Source of the DNA: Acinetobacter geminorum
GTDB lineage: Bacteria > Pseudomonadota > Gammaproteobacteria > Pseudomonadales > Moraxellaceae
DNA length: 64,000 nucleotides
Reading direction: 5' to 3'
Assembly (NCBI RefSeq): GCF_013009345.1
Contig: NZ_JABELE010000013.1
Span: 1 to 64,000, forward strand
Under the pieces are notes generated by a model. The model had not been told where the DNA came from. It did no database searches and was given only the letters and a program-made list of their open reading frames with translations. This document shows, piece after piece, positions 36,406 to 46,063 of the stretch; position 1 is the first letter of the stretch; each line of letters opens with the position of its first letter. A program made the translations under genes and the position numbers.

Positions 36406-38040
36406 ATGTCAGCTAAAGACGTAAAATTTGGTGATTCAGCTCGCTCAAAAATGATTGCAGGCGTAAACGTACTTGCAGATGCGGTTAAAGTGACTTTAGG
36501 CCCTAAAGGTCGTAACGTAGTGATTGACCGTTCTTTCGGTGCTCCGCACATCACTAAAGACGGTGTAACTGTTGCTAAAGAAATTTCTTTAAAAGACAAG
36601 TTTGAAAACATGGGTGCTCAACTTGTTCGTGAAGTTTCTAGCAAAACTAATGACATCGCTGGTGACGGTACGACAACTGCAACTGTACTTGCTCAAGCAA
36701 TTTTAAATGAAGGGATCAAATCTGTAACTGCAGGTATGAACCCAATGGATTTAAAACGTGGTATCGATATCGCAGTAAAAACTGTAGTTGAAAATATCCG
36801 TTCAAATGCAAAACCAGCTGACGATTTTAAAGCGATCGAGCAAGTAGGTTCTATCTCTGCTAACTCTGATACTACTGTTGGTAAACTTATCGCTCAAGCG
36901 ATGGAAAAAGTAGGTAAAGAAGGCGTAATTACTGTAGAAGAAGGTTCTGGCTTTGAAGACGCGTTAGACGTTGTAGAAGGTATGCAGTTTGACCGCGGTT
37001 ATATCTCTCCATACTTCGCAAACAAACAAGATACTTTAACTGCTGAACTTGAAAACCCTTTCATTCTTCTTGTTGACAAAAAAATCAGCAACATCCGTGA
37101 ATTGATTTCTGTTTTAGAAGCAGTTGCAAAAACTGGTAAACCACTTCTTATCATCGCTGAAGATGTTGAAGGTGAAGCACTTGCTACACTTGTTGTAAAC
37201 AACATGCGCGGTATTATCAAAGTATGTGCGGTTAAAGCTCCTGGTTTCGGTGACCGTCGTAAAGCAATGCTTCAAGACATCGCAATCTTGACTGGTGCAA
37301 CTGTTATTTCTGAAGAAGTTGGTATGTCTTTAGAGCAAGCAACTCTTCAAGATTTGGGTACTGCGCACAAGATCACTGTGTCTAAAGAAAACACTGTTAT
37401 TGTTGATGGTGCTGGTGACGCTGCTGGTATTGCTGAGCGTGTTCAACAGATCCGTGCTCAAATTGAAGAATCTACTTCAGAATATGACCGTGAAAAATTA
37501 CAAGAACGCGTTGCTAAATTAGCAGGCGGTGTTGCTGTAATTAAAATCGGTGCAGCAACTGAAGTTGAAATGAAAGAGAAGAAAGACCGTGTAGATGATG
37601 CGCTTCATGCAACTCGTGCAGCAGTTGAAGAAGGTGTTGTTGCTGGTGGTGGTGTTGCTCTAGTACGTGCGGTTAATGCATTAGATGGCTTAAAAGGCGC
37701 TAATGAGGATCAAACAGCAGGTATCAACATTTTACGCCGTGCGATCGAAGCTCCACTTCGTCAAATCGTTGCAAACGCTGGTGATGAGCCATCTGTAGTG
37801 ATCAATGCAGTTAAAGGTGGTGAAGGTAACTTTGGTTACAACGCTGCAACTGGTGAATATGGCGATATGTTAGAAATGGGTATCCTTGACCCAGCTAAAG
37901 TAACTCGTTCTGCACTTGAGCATGCAGCTTCTGTTGCTGGCTTAATGTTAACTACAGAATGTATGATTACTGACATTCCTGAAGATAAACCAGCTGTTCC
38001 AGATATGGGCGGTATGGGTGGTATGGGCGGCATGATGTAA
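36406..38040 (+). CDS. groEL: Chaperonin GroEL
   Basis: 544 residues, full length, forming the two-ring ATP-driven folding chamber. Starts SAKDVKFGDSARSKM; nucleotide-binding GDGTTTATVLA; equatorial AAVEEGVVAGGGVALVRA; and the flexible C-terminal GGM repeats (GGMGGMGGMM). It lies 58 bp after groES in one operon. Codon choice is strongly biased, as expected for a highly expressed protein. Confidence 0.99.
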   Translation: MSAKDVKFGDSARSKMIAGVNVLADAVKVTLGPKGRNVVIDRSFGAPHITKDGVTVAKEISLKDKFENMGAQLVREVSSKTNDIAGDGTTTATVLAQAILNEGIKSVTAGMNPMDLKRGIDIAVKTVVENIRSNAKPADDFKAIEQVGSISANSDTTVGKLIAQAMEKVGKEGVITVEEGSGFEDALDVVEGMQFDRGYISPYFANKQDTLTAELENPFILLVDKKISNIRELISVLEAVAKTGKPLLIIAEDVEGEALATLVVNNMRGIIKVCAVKAPGFGDRRKAMLQDIAILTGATVISEEVGMSLEQATLQDLGTAHKITVSKENTVIVDGAGDAAGIAERVQQIRAQIEESTSEYDREKLQERVAKLAGGVAVIKIGAATEVEMKEKKDRVDDALHATRAAVEEGVVAGGGVALVRAVNALDGLKGANEDQTAGINILRRAIEAPLRQIVANAGDEPSVVINAVKGGEGNFGYNAATGEYGDMLEMGILDPAKVTRSALEHAASVAGLMLTTECMITDIPEDKPAVPDMGGMGGMGGMM

Positions 38041-38068
38041 TAACGCATCAACGCTTTAACCAAAAAAA

Positions 38069-38095
38069 TCCCTGCTTATGCAGGGATTTTTTATT
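38069..38095 (+). terminator. Terminator of groESL
   Basis: ATCCCTGC-tta-tGCAGGGAT followed by six T. Confidence 0.92.
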
Positions 38096-38139
38096 TTTCA
38101 CGTAATTTTAAGAAATAATTAAGTTCCATTCTTTATATT

Positions 38140-38214
38140 AAAAACAGGAACAGCAGCTAGAAGTTCCTCTTTTGTTACAACCATGCTTATTTACTTGTAG
38201 GCATGGTTTTTTTT
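38140..38214 (+). ncRNA. Candidate small RNA between groEL and dgkA
   Basis: Downstream of the groEL terminator a second, unrelated terminator faces the same way: ACCATGC (near 38180) with GCATGGT followed by eight T (ending near 38214). A separate hairpin AGGAAC/GTTCCT (38146-38151 with 38163-38168) precedes it. There is no open frame and no upstream gene that needs it, so a short transcript is possible. No convincing promoter was found; it could be only a back-up terminator. Confidence 0.3.
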
Positions 38215-38587
38215 AGCCTAATAAAATAATTAACCAAGTAATAGCAATGATAGAGAGTGCAACAAACTGGGCGGCGCTTCCCATATCTTTTGCATTTTTA
38301 GAAAGCTGATGTTTTTCAAGAGAGACTCGATCAACCACTGCCTCAATAGCCGAGTTGAATAGCTCAACGATCATTGCAAAAAGACATACAATAATCAGTA
38401 ATACATGCTCACTACGGCTCACATCAAGAAAAAAACTAACTGGAATCAGAATAATATTTATCAAAACAATTTGGCGAAAAGCTGCCTCATTTTTATAGGC
38501 TGCTTTAAATCCTGAAATAGAGTAGCCCGTTGCATTTAATATGCGCTTAAGACCGCTTTTACCCTTATAGGGAGAATAGCTATTCAT
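38213..38587 (-). CDS. dgkA: Diacylglycerol kinase DgkA (integral membrane)
   Basis: 124 residues from ATG 38587 (MNSYSPYKGKSG); the frame also extends to 38617. Three transmembrane helices, with the family signature ELFNSAIEAVVDRVSLEKHQLSKNAKDMGSAAQF containing the catalytic Glu and metal-binding Glu. It recycles diacylglycerol released by membrane-derived glucan or lipid A modification to phosphatidic acid. Confidence 0.93.
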   Translation of the reverse strand: MNSYSPYKGKSGLKRILNATGYSISGFKAAYKNEAAFRQIVLINIILIPVSFFLDVSRSEHVLLIIVCLFAMIVELFNSAIEAVVDRVSLEKHQLSKNAKDMGSAAQFVALSIIAITWLIILLG

Positions 38588-38693
38588 ATACTTATATTTC
38601 TGACACTTTTCATGCATTATATAATTTGGGTCTTAAAAAATTATTAAATCTTTTTTAAAGATTTCGACTTTATAACTCAATAGAGAAGAAAAG

Positions 38694-39656
38694 ATGAAAA
38701 AATTATGTGTAGCGTTGGGCCTTGCAATTGGAAGCATCCATGCAAGTTATGCTGAGCCAACAGCAACCTCGCAAGTACCAGGATATTATCACCATCAATT
38801 TGGAAACTATCGCGTAACTTCTTTGCTTGATGGTACGATTTATTTAAATCCTGATTTATTCAAAAACTTAAATCAGGCCCAGAAAACTAAAATCTTAACG
38901 AAATATGCTGCTGTTAATGAAAAAGGGATTCAAACCTCGGTAAATGCATTTTTAGTTGATGATGGAAAAAGCTTAACGCTTGTAGACAGTGGCGCAGCAA
39001 GTTGTTTTGGCCCGCAACTTGGTTCCATTGCAAAAAATATTGAATTGGCAGGTTATAAGCTTGCTGATGTAAAAACTGTCTTACTTACTCATCTACACCC
39101 AGACCATGTGTGCGGTATTGCTCAAAATGGAAAAGCCGTATTTCCAAATGCAACTGTATATGCACATGAGCGTGAAGCTAATTACTGGTTAAATCCAGCG
39201 TCTGAAAAAACAGTGCCAGCAGACAAAAAAGAAAGTTATTTGGGTACTGTTAAAAACGTAAAAACTGCTCTTGCTCCATATCAAGCGAAAAAAGCATTCA
39301 AGACATTTAAAGACGGCGATGTCATTCAAGGTTTTGAAGTGATCGATACGCGCGGTCATACACCAGGCCATCATAGCTTCCGCTTAAAAAGTAATGATCA
39401 GCAAATCATTTTTGTTGGAGACATTGTCCACTCACATTCATTGCAATTTGATGCTCCAAAAACTGGGGTAGATTTTGATGTGAATTCTGAGCAGGCAATT
39501 AATACTCGTCTCAAAATGTTTGCAGAAATTTCAAATAAGCAACAATGGGTTGCAGCACCACATTTACCATTCCCAGGCATTGGTCATGTTTATAAAGTAA
39601 ATGCTGAGCAATATCAGTGGATCCCACTTTATTTTGACAATGTTGTAGGGAAATAA
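38694..39656 (+). CDS. Periplasmic MBL-fold metallo-hydrolase
   Basis: 320 residues with a signal peptide (cleavage likely after HASYAEP). The metallo-beta-lactamase fold is complete: TLVDSGAA, the metal motif LLTHLHPDHVCGI (HxHxDH), RGHTPGHHSF with its metal His, FVGDIVHSHSL with the bridging Asp, and APHLPFPGIGHV at the end. The layout resembles exported hydrolases and quorum-quenching-type enzymes rather than dedicated carbapenemases. Substrate not known. Confidence 0.85.
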   Translation: MKKLCVALGLAIGSIHASYAEPTATSQVPGYYHHQFGNYRVTSLLDGTIYLNPDLFKNLNQAQKTKILTKYAAVNEKGIQTSVNAFLVDDGKSLTLVDSGAASCFGPQLGSIAKNIELAGYKLADVKTVLLTHLHPDHVCGIAQNGKAVFPNATVYAHEREANYWLNPASEKTVPADKKESYLGTVKNVKTALAPYQAKKAFKTFKDGDVIQGFEVIDTRGHTPGHHSFRLKSNDQQIIFVGDIVHSHSLQFDAPKTGVDFDVNSEQAINTRLKMFAEISNKQQWVAAPHLPFPGIGHVYKVNAEQYQWIPLYFDNVVGK

Positions 39657-39658
39657 AA

Positions 39659-39686
39659 AAAACAGGGCATTTATTGCCCTGTTTTT
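39659..39686. terminator. Bidirectional terminator between MBL gene and glpQ
   Basis: AACAGGGCA-ttta-TGCCCTGTT with A and T runs on the two sides. Confidence 0.9.
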
Positions 39687-39700
39687 CTTCATAACTTTAT

Positions 39701-40843
39701 TTATTTTGCAGCTTTTTCAAAATTGATGACCGCTTCACGGCCAAGTGCTGGGTCATCTGTAAAGACACCATCAACACCCGCTTTGAAATAGGCTTCAAAC
39801 TCTTTTAAAGCACCAGATGGACAGCGCTCCGCAGGTTTATCTTGACTACATTTTAAAGGCGTTGGTAAAAAGTTGTTTTCTGGACGGAAAGTATAAGGGT
39901 GTACTTTTAACCCAGCTGCATGAGCATCAGAAATAAACGAAGTCGTTTGGACTGAACCATTGTCATTAAAGTTAAGAATATAGCCTTTACTTGGTCCTAC
40001 ACCATTTGCATATTTAGCGACATCTTTTAAGCCTTGTGCTGTGGCTAAATCAGCATAAGTTTTAGTTTCTCCCGATTCAACGAAGTCGGCTGGTTGAGCG
40101 ATTTTAGCATCATATAATTGAATGATTTGTGCGTGTTTAATAGTTTTATGAAGGTCAAGCTCATTTTTTAAATCTATTAGGTTTTGAACTTCAAACGACT
40201 GTAAATAGACAGGTGCAATATCACGTGTATATTCGTATTTGGCTAAGGTTTTAAGAAGAGTATCTTCCATTGCAAGATTACGATTTTTAAAGTAAGTCGG
40301 ATGTTTAGTCTCAATATATAAACCAATAATTTTTCCTGTTTTCTTATAATTTGCTTCAGCCAGCTCAATCACTTGTTCTAGCGTCGGAACAGGGTAAAGG
40401 TCATTATAGGTGGTGTTTGCTGGGCGGAACTCTGGAATACGTTCACGTGCTTTAAGCTGCTGTAATTCACTTAAAGTGAAGTCTTCTGTAAACCAGCCTG
40501 TTAAGTCTTTACCATCAATATTTTTTGTTGTTTTACGATCTGCAAACTGGCTTAAAGTGCTTACATTGGTTGTTCCACCAATCTCATTTTCATGGCGAGT
40601 AACCAATACGCCATCTTTTGTAGAAACTAGATCAGGTTCAATGAAATCTGCACCATCATCAATGGCTTTCTGGTATGAAGCTAACGTGTGTTCTGGACGT
40701 AAAGCGCTTGCGCCACGGTGTCCTACCACTAAAATTTTAGGAAGTTGATATTCTGGTGTGGTTGGTGAGTTTTCAGTTTTATCATCGTCATTACAACCAA
40801 CCAAACTAATTAAACTTAAGCATAAAAGTGCTTTTTTAAACAT
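39701..40843 (-). CDS. glpQ: Glycerophosphodiester phosphodiesterase, lipoprotein
   Basis: 380 residues from ATG 40843 (MFKKALLCLSLISLVGC, LVGC lipobox); an ATG at 40855 is an alternative. GDPD TIM barrel: VVGHRGASALRPEHTLASYQKAIDDGADFIEPDLV and the VTRHE catalytic His are visible, with a GDPD-specific insertion. Releases glycerol-3-phosphate from deacylated phospholipids, feeding glpD. A palindrome TCATGAA-GAA-TTCATGA (40904-40920) lies upstream and might be an operator. Confidence 0.92.
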   Translation of the reverse strand: MFKKALLCLSLISLVGCNDDDKTENSPTTPEYQLPKILVVGHRGASALRPEHTLASYQKAIDDGADFIEPDLVSTKDGVLVTRHENEIGGTTNVSTLSQFADRKTTKNIDGKDLTGWFTEDFTLSELQQLKARERIPEFRPANTTYNDLYPVPTLEQVIELAEANYKKTGKIIGLYIETKHPTYFKNRNLAMEDTLLKTLAKYEYTRDIAPVYLQSFEVQNLIDLKNELDLHKTIKHAQIIQLYDAKIAQPADFVESGETKTYADLATAQGLKDVAKYANGVGPSKGYILNFNDNGSVQTTSFISDAHAAGLKVHPYTFRPENNFLPTPLKCSQDKPAERCPSGALKEFEAYFKAGVDGVFTDDPALGREAVINFEKAAK

Positions 40844-40903
40844 AATTCTACTCATATTGTTTTAGTTGAAACGTATTTAGTCTGATGCTTGAAATTGACG
40901 TGA

Positions 40904-40920
40904 TCATGAAGAATTCATGA
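40904..40920. promoter_or_regulatory. Perfect palindrome upstream of glpQ
   Basis: TCATGAA-GAA-TTCATGA with 7-bp arms, 61 bp before the glpQ start. Possible dimeric regulator site; no regulator is known from the sequence. The rest of the 260-bp gap to the RND gene shows nothing clear. Confidence 0.3.
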
Positions 40921-41106
40921 ATTTTCAGTGACACTTGTTAAAACCTTGTTTATGGGTTTGTAGGAAATGCGAGTTCTTGCTTTGTTTTTGTTCTAATTGC
41001 ATTTATTGTGTTAATTCTACTTGTCTTTTTTATATCACTCGTTGATGATCAAGAGGCCAAATTTGGTATTGCCACCTGTTAATTGACGACCTAATTCTGA
41101 GCAGCC

Positions 41107-44100
41107 ATGCTATCTAAATTTTTTATTCAGCGCCCCATTTTTGCCAGTGTACTAGCAATTATTGTTATGGCATTTGGTATTTTCTCGGTGCTGAATTTAC
41201 CCGTAGAGCGCTATCCTGATATTGCCCCTCCTAAAATTACAGTATCGGCAAGTTATAGTGGTGCAGATGCACAAACGGTTGAGCAAAGTGTTACTCAGAT
41301 ATTAGAACAGCAAATACAAGGTATTGATAATTTACTTTATTTCAGCTCTACCAGTGATTCATCAGGACGTAGCCGAATTACCATTAGTTTTGAGAATGGA
41401 ACAAATCCAGATACAGCACAGGTCCAAGTACAAAATAGTATTAGTGGCGTCATAAGACGTTTACCCGATGAGGTACAACGCCAAGGGGTGACTGTGAGTA
41501 AGTCGCTCGGCGATACTTTTATGGTGGTAGGTTTATATGACTCAACTAGTAAATCGGGCAATATTGAGCTATCGGACTATTTGAGTACGCATGTGGTAGA
41601 TGACCTGAACCGTATTGAAGGGGTGGGTGAGTCAGATGTTTTCGGTTCGCAATATGCAATGCGAATCTGGCTTAATCCAGAGAAATTAAAACAATATAAT
41701 TTAATGCCAAGTGATGTAGCGAATGCAATCACTGCCCAAAATACACAAGTTGCTGCAGGTGCAATCGGTGATTTACCCGTCATTGATGGACAATATTTAA
41801 ATACAAAAGTCACCGCAGGATCTCGACTAAAAACAGTCGAAGATTTTAAAAATATTGTAGTGAAAGCAAATCAAACAGCGAGCTATGTCTACTTAAAAGA
41901 TATTGCTAGAGTCGAGTTGGGGGCAGAAAATTATCAGTCTTTTAACACTATTAATGGTTATCCAGCCGCTGGTTTAGGTATTTCGTTATCTTCGGGGGCG
42001 AATGCGATTCAGACCTCGAAACTCATCCATCAAACTCTAGATCAGCTTACAACTAAGCTACCTGCTGGCTATAAAATTGTTTATCCACGAGATAATACGC
42101 CATTTGTCCAAGAGTCAATTAAAGAAGTTGTAAAGACGCTTATTGAAGCGATTATTTTAGTTATTTTGGTGATGTTCTTATTCTTGCAAAGCTGGCGCGC
42201 TACACTTATTCCGAGTATTACCGTTCCAGTTGTTATTTTGGGAACTTTTGCTGTTTTATATGTGCTCGGTTTTAGTATTAACACCTTAACGCTGTTTGCA
42301 TTAGTGCTCGCGATTGGTTTGCTAGTAGATGATGCGATTGTGGTGGTTGAGAATGTTGAGCGGCTCATGCATGAACAGCATTTAACACCAAAAGAAGCAG
42401 CCATTGAGTCAATGGGAGAAATTAGTAGTGCCTTAATCGGAATTACATTGGTTTTAACTGCTGTTTTTATTCCAATGTCGTTTTTAGGTGGCTCAATTGG
42501 CGTGATTTACCGTCAGTTTTCTATTACTTTAGTTGCCGCTATGGCGTTATCACTCGTCGTGGCATTAGTGTTAACGCCTGCTTTATGTGCCTTAATTTTA
42601 AAGCCTAATCCAGAGTCTAAGCGTTGGGCGGTTTGGTTTAACAAAAAAATTGATCAACTTAAAAATCAATATATCAAGATCGTCCAGACAAGCATTCGTT
42701 ACAGTAAATCGGTTATCGTGATTTTTGTGGCTTTGATTGCTGTTTTTGCACTGTTCTATAACGGTTTAAAAAGTGGATTTATTCCTAAAGAAGACCAAGG
42801 CATTTTAAGCGTTCAAATTAAGCTTGTTGATAGTGCGCCAATCTCGCAAAGTCAAAAAATTGGAGAACAAGTCCGCCAATATTTCTTAACTCAAGAAGAT
42901 AAGAATGTGGATCTGGTTTTAATCCGCTATGGACGAAATTATTCTGGTACAGGCCAGAACTTGGCACAGGGATTTATTGCCTTAAAACCTTGGGATGTGC
43001 GTACTGGTAAGGAAAATTCAGCTGACGCTATTCAAAAGCGTGCGATGAAATATTTTAGTCAATTTAATAATGCGCAAATTAATGTGACATTACCTGCTTC
43101 GGTCAATGGTTTGGGCCAAACTGATGGGTTGGATTTATGGATTCAGGATTTAAATGGTCAAGGTCAAGATTTTCTGGATAACACCTTCCGTCAGTTGCAA
43201 ACGCAGAGTAAAAGCTATACAAGTTTTGAAAACTTTGATAAGCAATCTACTAACAGTAAAGCAAACCTCAATATCAAAATTGACCAGAAACAAGCATTGG
43301 CAAATGGATTAGAGCTCCCCGCGATTAACAACACCTTGTCGAGTGCATGGGGTGGAACGTATGTGAATGACTTTATTGACCGTGGTCGTATCAAGCGCGT
43401 TATGATCCAAGGTGATGCCGAGTTCAGATCGAAACCGGAAGATTTATATAATTGGTCTGTACGTAATAATCAAAATGAGATGGTGCCTTTTAGCTCATTT
43501 GCTAACTTCAGTTGGGGTGGTGCTCCTGAAATTGTAAAACGCTATATGGGTTATAGTGCATTACAACTTCAAGCTGATGTTGCGAGTGGTAGCAGTTCGG
43601 GTCAGGCAATGAAAGATGTTGAACAACTTGTAAATCAGCAAAAGGATGTTGGCTTGGCATGGACAGGTTTATCTTTTGAAGAGCAGAAGTCGACAAATCA
43701 GGCTGTCTGGTTATATTTAATCTCGGCAGGCTTTATCTTCTTATGTTTAGCTGCACTCTATGAAAGTCTAAGCATTCCCGCTGCGGTAATGACCTCTATT
43801 CCGCTTGGTGTGGGAGGAAGTGTCATTTTCTCTTATATTTTTGGTCTACCAAATGATGTGTATTTCCAAATTGCGCTATTAACTACAATTGGATTGTCTT
43901 GTAAAAATGCAATTTTAATTGTTGAGTTTGCTGCCTTGGCGCAAGAAAAAGGTAAGAGTGCAATTGAAGCAGCTTTAGAAGGCGCGAGCTTACGTTTAAG
44001 ACCGATTTTAATGACATCTTTGGCTTTTGGTGCAGGTGTGATTCCTCTTGTCTTTGCGCAAGGTGCAGGAGCTGTAAGTCGTCAAGAAATCGGTATTAGT

Positions 44101-44202
44101 ATTTTAGGTGGCGTTATGTTTGGTACAGTACTGGTTCTTTTCTTTATTCCAGTCATGTACGTGTTACTGCGTTCGCTGTTTAGATCGAAAGCTACTAGTT
44201 AA
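41107..44202 (+). CDS. RND (HAE1) multidrug efflux permease, AcrB-like
   Basis: 1031 residues, full length for AcrB-type pumps: N-terminal MLSKFFIQRPIFASVLAIIVM, proton relay Asp pair LLVDDAIVVVENVERLM (near residue 400), the relay Lys in GLSCKNAILIVEFAALAQE (near 935), and twelve membrane helices with two large periplasmic loops. It differs from the AdeB sequence as I remember it. No adaptor (AcrA/AdeA-type) or outer-membrane channel gene adjoins it, so it must borrow partners or act with a distant adaptor. Substrates unknown. Confidence 0.92.
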   Translation: MLSKFFIQRPIFASVLAIIVMAFGIFSVLNLPVERYPDIAPPKITVSASYSGADAQTVEQSVTQILEQQIQGIDNLLYFSSTSDSSGRSRITISFENGTNPDTAQVQVQNSISGVIRRLPDEVQRQGVTVSKSLGDTFMVVGLYDSTSKSGNIELSDYLSTHVVDDLNRIEGVGESDVFGSQYAMRIWLNPEKLKQYNLMPSDVANAITAQNTQVAAGAIGDLPVIDGQYLNTKVTAGSRLKTVEDFKNIVVKANQTASYVYLKDIARVELGAENYQSFNTINGYPAAGLGISLSSGANAIQTSKLIHQTLDQLTTKLPAGYKIVYPRDNTPFVQESIKEVVKTLIEAIILVILVMFLFLQSWRATLIPSITVPVVILGTFAVLYVLGFSINTLTLFALVLAIGLLVDDAIVVVENVERLMHEQHLTPKEAAIESMGEISSALIGITLVLTAVFIPMSFLGGSIGVIYRQFSITLVAAMALSLVVALVLTPALCALILKPNPESKRWAVWFNKKIDQLKNQYIKIVQTSIRYSKSVIVIFVALIAVFALFYNGLKSGFIPKEDQGILSVQIKLVDSAPISQSQKIGEQVRQYFLTQEDKNVDLVLIRYGRNYSGTGQNLAQGFIALKPWDVRTGKENSADAIQKRAMKYFSQFNNAQINVTLPASVNGLGQTDGLDLWIQDLNGQGQDFLDNTFRQLQTQSKSYTSFENFDKQSTNSKANLNIKIDQKQALANGLELPAINNTLSSAWGGTYVNDFIDRGRIKRVMIQGDAEFRSKPEDLYNWSVRNNQNEMVPFSSFANFSWGGAPEIVKRYMGYSALQLQADVASGSSSGQAMKDVEQLVNQQKDVGLAWTGLSFEEQKSTNQAVWLYLISAGFIFLCLAALYESLSIPAAVMTSIPLGVGGSVIFSYIFGLPNDVYFQIALLTTIGLSCKNAILIVEFAALAQEKGKSAIEAALEGASLRLRPILMTSLAFGAGVIPLVFAQGAGAVSRQEIGISILGGVMFGTVLVLFFIPVMYVLLRSLFRSKATS

Positions 44203-44275
44203 AAGTAAACAATTTAAAAAAAGGCATCAAATCAAGTATATTAAGATTAACTTTCTCTTTATATATTTGATTTAA

Positions 44276-44851
44276 ATGCCCCAAGAAAAAATATTAACAG
44301 AGCAACAGGTCATCGCACTAGAACGAGATCTGGCCAAGTTTGCCACCATGATGGATAGTGCGGTTCGCATTCCTTTTACAAAGCAAGGTATTGGTGCAGA
44401 TGCTGCGCTGAGTACGATTCCGATTGCAGGTGATGTCGCTGGTTTCGCATTGACCTGTTATGCCATCTATAAAGCCAAACAAATTGGTGTGCCTCAGCAT
44501 AAGTTGACTCCAGTCATCAAACTGGCCGTTGTAGATGCAGTAGTCGGATTTGTTCCTGTGGCTGGGACTATTTTTGATATTTTTATAAGACCAAGTCGAA
44601 AAGCATTAGATGTAGTTCACACGCATATACGCGAAGAATATGCGATTCAGAGCGATATCCATGTTGTTCATCCCTATTTGCATGAAAAGCTTGAAAAGAA
44701 GCAACAGCATTCAGCTTTTTGGCGCAATCCTGTTGTCAGTTGGTTATGGTTGCATATTCCTGATTTAGTAGGTGCACTTGTACTGCTTTTAATTGGCTTG
44801 GCTGTTTGGTGGGGCGCAAGTTATCTCTGGGGTCTCTATCAAACAATGTAA
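44276..44851 (+). CDS. DUF4112-domain membrane protein
   Basis: 191 residues. The DSAVRIPFTKQGIGADAALSTIPIAGDVAGFALTCYAIYKAKQ and VVDAVVGFVPVAGTIFDIFIRPSRK segments are characteristic of DUF4112; a C-terminal hydrophobic helix (LVGALVLLLIGLAVWWGASYL) anchors it. Function unknown. It follows the RND gene by 73 bp and may share its transcript. Confidence 0.82.
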   Translation: MPQEKILTEQQVIALERDLAKFATMMDSAVRIPFTKQGIGADAALSTIPIAGDVAGFALTCYAIYKAKQIGVPQHKLTPVIKLAVVDAVVGFVPVAGTIFDIFIRPSRKALDVVHTHIREEYAIQSDIHVVHPYLHEKLEKKQQHSAFWRNPVVSWLWLHIPDLVGALVLLLIGLAVWWGASYLWGLYQTM

Positions 44852-44860
44852 TAAAAAATA

Positions 44861-44888
44861 AAGCCTCCATTTGGAGGCTTTATTTTTA
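44861..44888. terminator. Bidirectional terminator
   Basis: AAGCCTCC-attt-GGAGGCTT with flanking A/T runs, between convergent genes. Confidence 0.9.
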
Positions 44889-44899
44889 CATTAAACGTT

Positions 44900-45805
44900 T
44901 TATGGGCAATCTAATTGATGTAAAGCTGCCACACGTTGTTCAATTGTTGGGTGGGTTTGGAACAAAGCAGCTAAACTAAAGCCTTGTTCTTTACCTTCCG
45001 CAATTGCGAAGGCTTTCATTTCTTTTGGCATTTGATCTGGCATTTCAGTCTCAGCTTGTAGACGTAATAATGCAGAAATCATTGCTTGTTTACCTGCTAA
45101 ACGTGCACCTGCTTCATCAGCACGGTATTCACGATAACGAGAGAACCACATCACAATGGCAGATGCGAGAATACCAAAGACGATATCCAATACCATGGTA
45201 ATAATGAAGTAACCCATACCTGGGGCTTCATCGTCTTGACGACCAAAAACATTACGGTCAATAAAGTCACCAACGACACGAGCAAAGAACATAACAAAGG
45301 CGTTCACAACACCTTGGATGAGCGCTAGGGTAACCATGTCACCATTCGCAACGTGACCAATCTCGTGTGCAAGCACAGCACGTAGCTCATCTTTGTTCAT
45401 ACGCTCAAGTAAGCCGGTGGAAACGGCAACTAAGGCATCATTTTTGTTCCAGCCTGTTGCAAAGGCATTGGATTGATATGATGGAAAAATACCAACCTCT
45501 GGCATGTTGATACCAGCACGTTGAGAAAGTTCAGCGACTGTTTGCAATAACCAGCTTTCAGCTTGGTTACGAGGAGCATTCGGGTCGATCAGTTCTGTAC
45601 CGGTCGTTTTCTTAGCCATCCATTTTGACATGAATAACGAGATTAAAGATCCCACCATACCAAACACAAAACAGATCACTAAAAGGTTGCCTAGATTCAA
45701 GCCACCCGCGCCATGGTAACTACCGACACCGAAGAGTGACAAAATAATGCCAGCTACAACCAGTACCGCGAGGTTGGTAAGCAAAAACAAACCAATCCGC
45801 ATCAT
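44900..45805 (-). CDS. htpX: Membrane zinc protease HtpX
   Basis: 301 residues. Two N-terminal transmembrane helices, the zinc site LAHEIGHVANGD (near residue 143), further helices, and the third ligand region REYRADEAGARLAG. HtpX works with FtsH in clearing misfolded inner-membrane proteins. A sigma-32-like promoter lies upstream (45873-45895), matching its heat-shock control elsewhere. Confidence 0.97.
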   Translation of the reverse strand: MMRIGLFLLTNLAVLVVAGIILSLFGVGSYHGAGGLNLGNLLVICFVFGMVGSLISLFMSKWMAKKTTGTELIDPNAPRNQAESWLLQTVAELSQRAGINMPEVGIFPSYQSNAFATGWNKNDALVAVSTGLLERMNKDELRAVLAHEIGHVANGDMVTLALIQGVVNAFVMFFARVVGDFIDRNVFGRQDDEAPGMGYFIITMVLDIVFGILASAIVMWFSRYREYRADEAGARLAGKQAMISALLRLQAETEMPDQMPKEMKAFAIAEGKEQGFSLAALFQTHPTIEQRVAALHQLDCP

Positions 45806-45872
45806 TGAGAAAATCCTCTTATAAATAAAATGTTATCTGATTTATAAACTCTAAATCATGCAGCTAATATGC

Positions 45873-45895
45873 GGGGCTTGGGCAAAAAATTCAAG
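45873..45895 (-). promoter_or_regulatory. Sigma-32-like promoter of htpX
   Basis: Minus strand CTTGAA (45895-45890), 13-bp spacer, CCCCGCAT (from 45876). Same box types as at groES, about 70 bp from the htpX start. Confidence 0.75.
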
Positions 45896-46063
45896 AAAAA
45901 AATAAGGAATTGATACATTCTTTCACGTAGCAGAATGTGCCTAAATTTAAAGAATTATTGGCTAAAATCGTCAAAATGGTAAAGATTAGGTAATAGATCA
46001 TTACAATTTAAAACACAGAGAATCGTTGGAATAGAACTGTGAGTAACAGTTCTTCTTCATTAT

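Noticed and set aside
38694..39656. Acquired metallo-beta-lactamase
   Set aside because: The fold and metal motifs match the MBL superfamily in general, the gene is in a core region with no mobile element, and no feature specific to carbapenemases was recognised.
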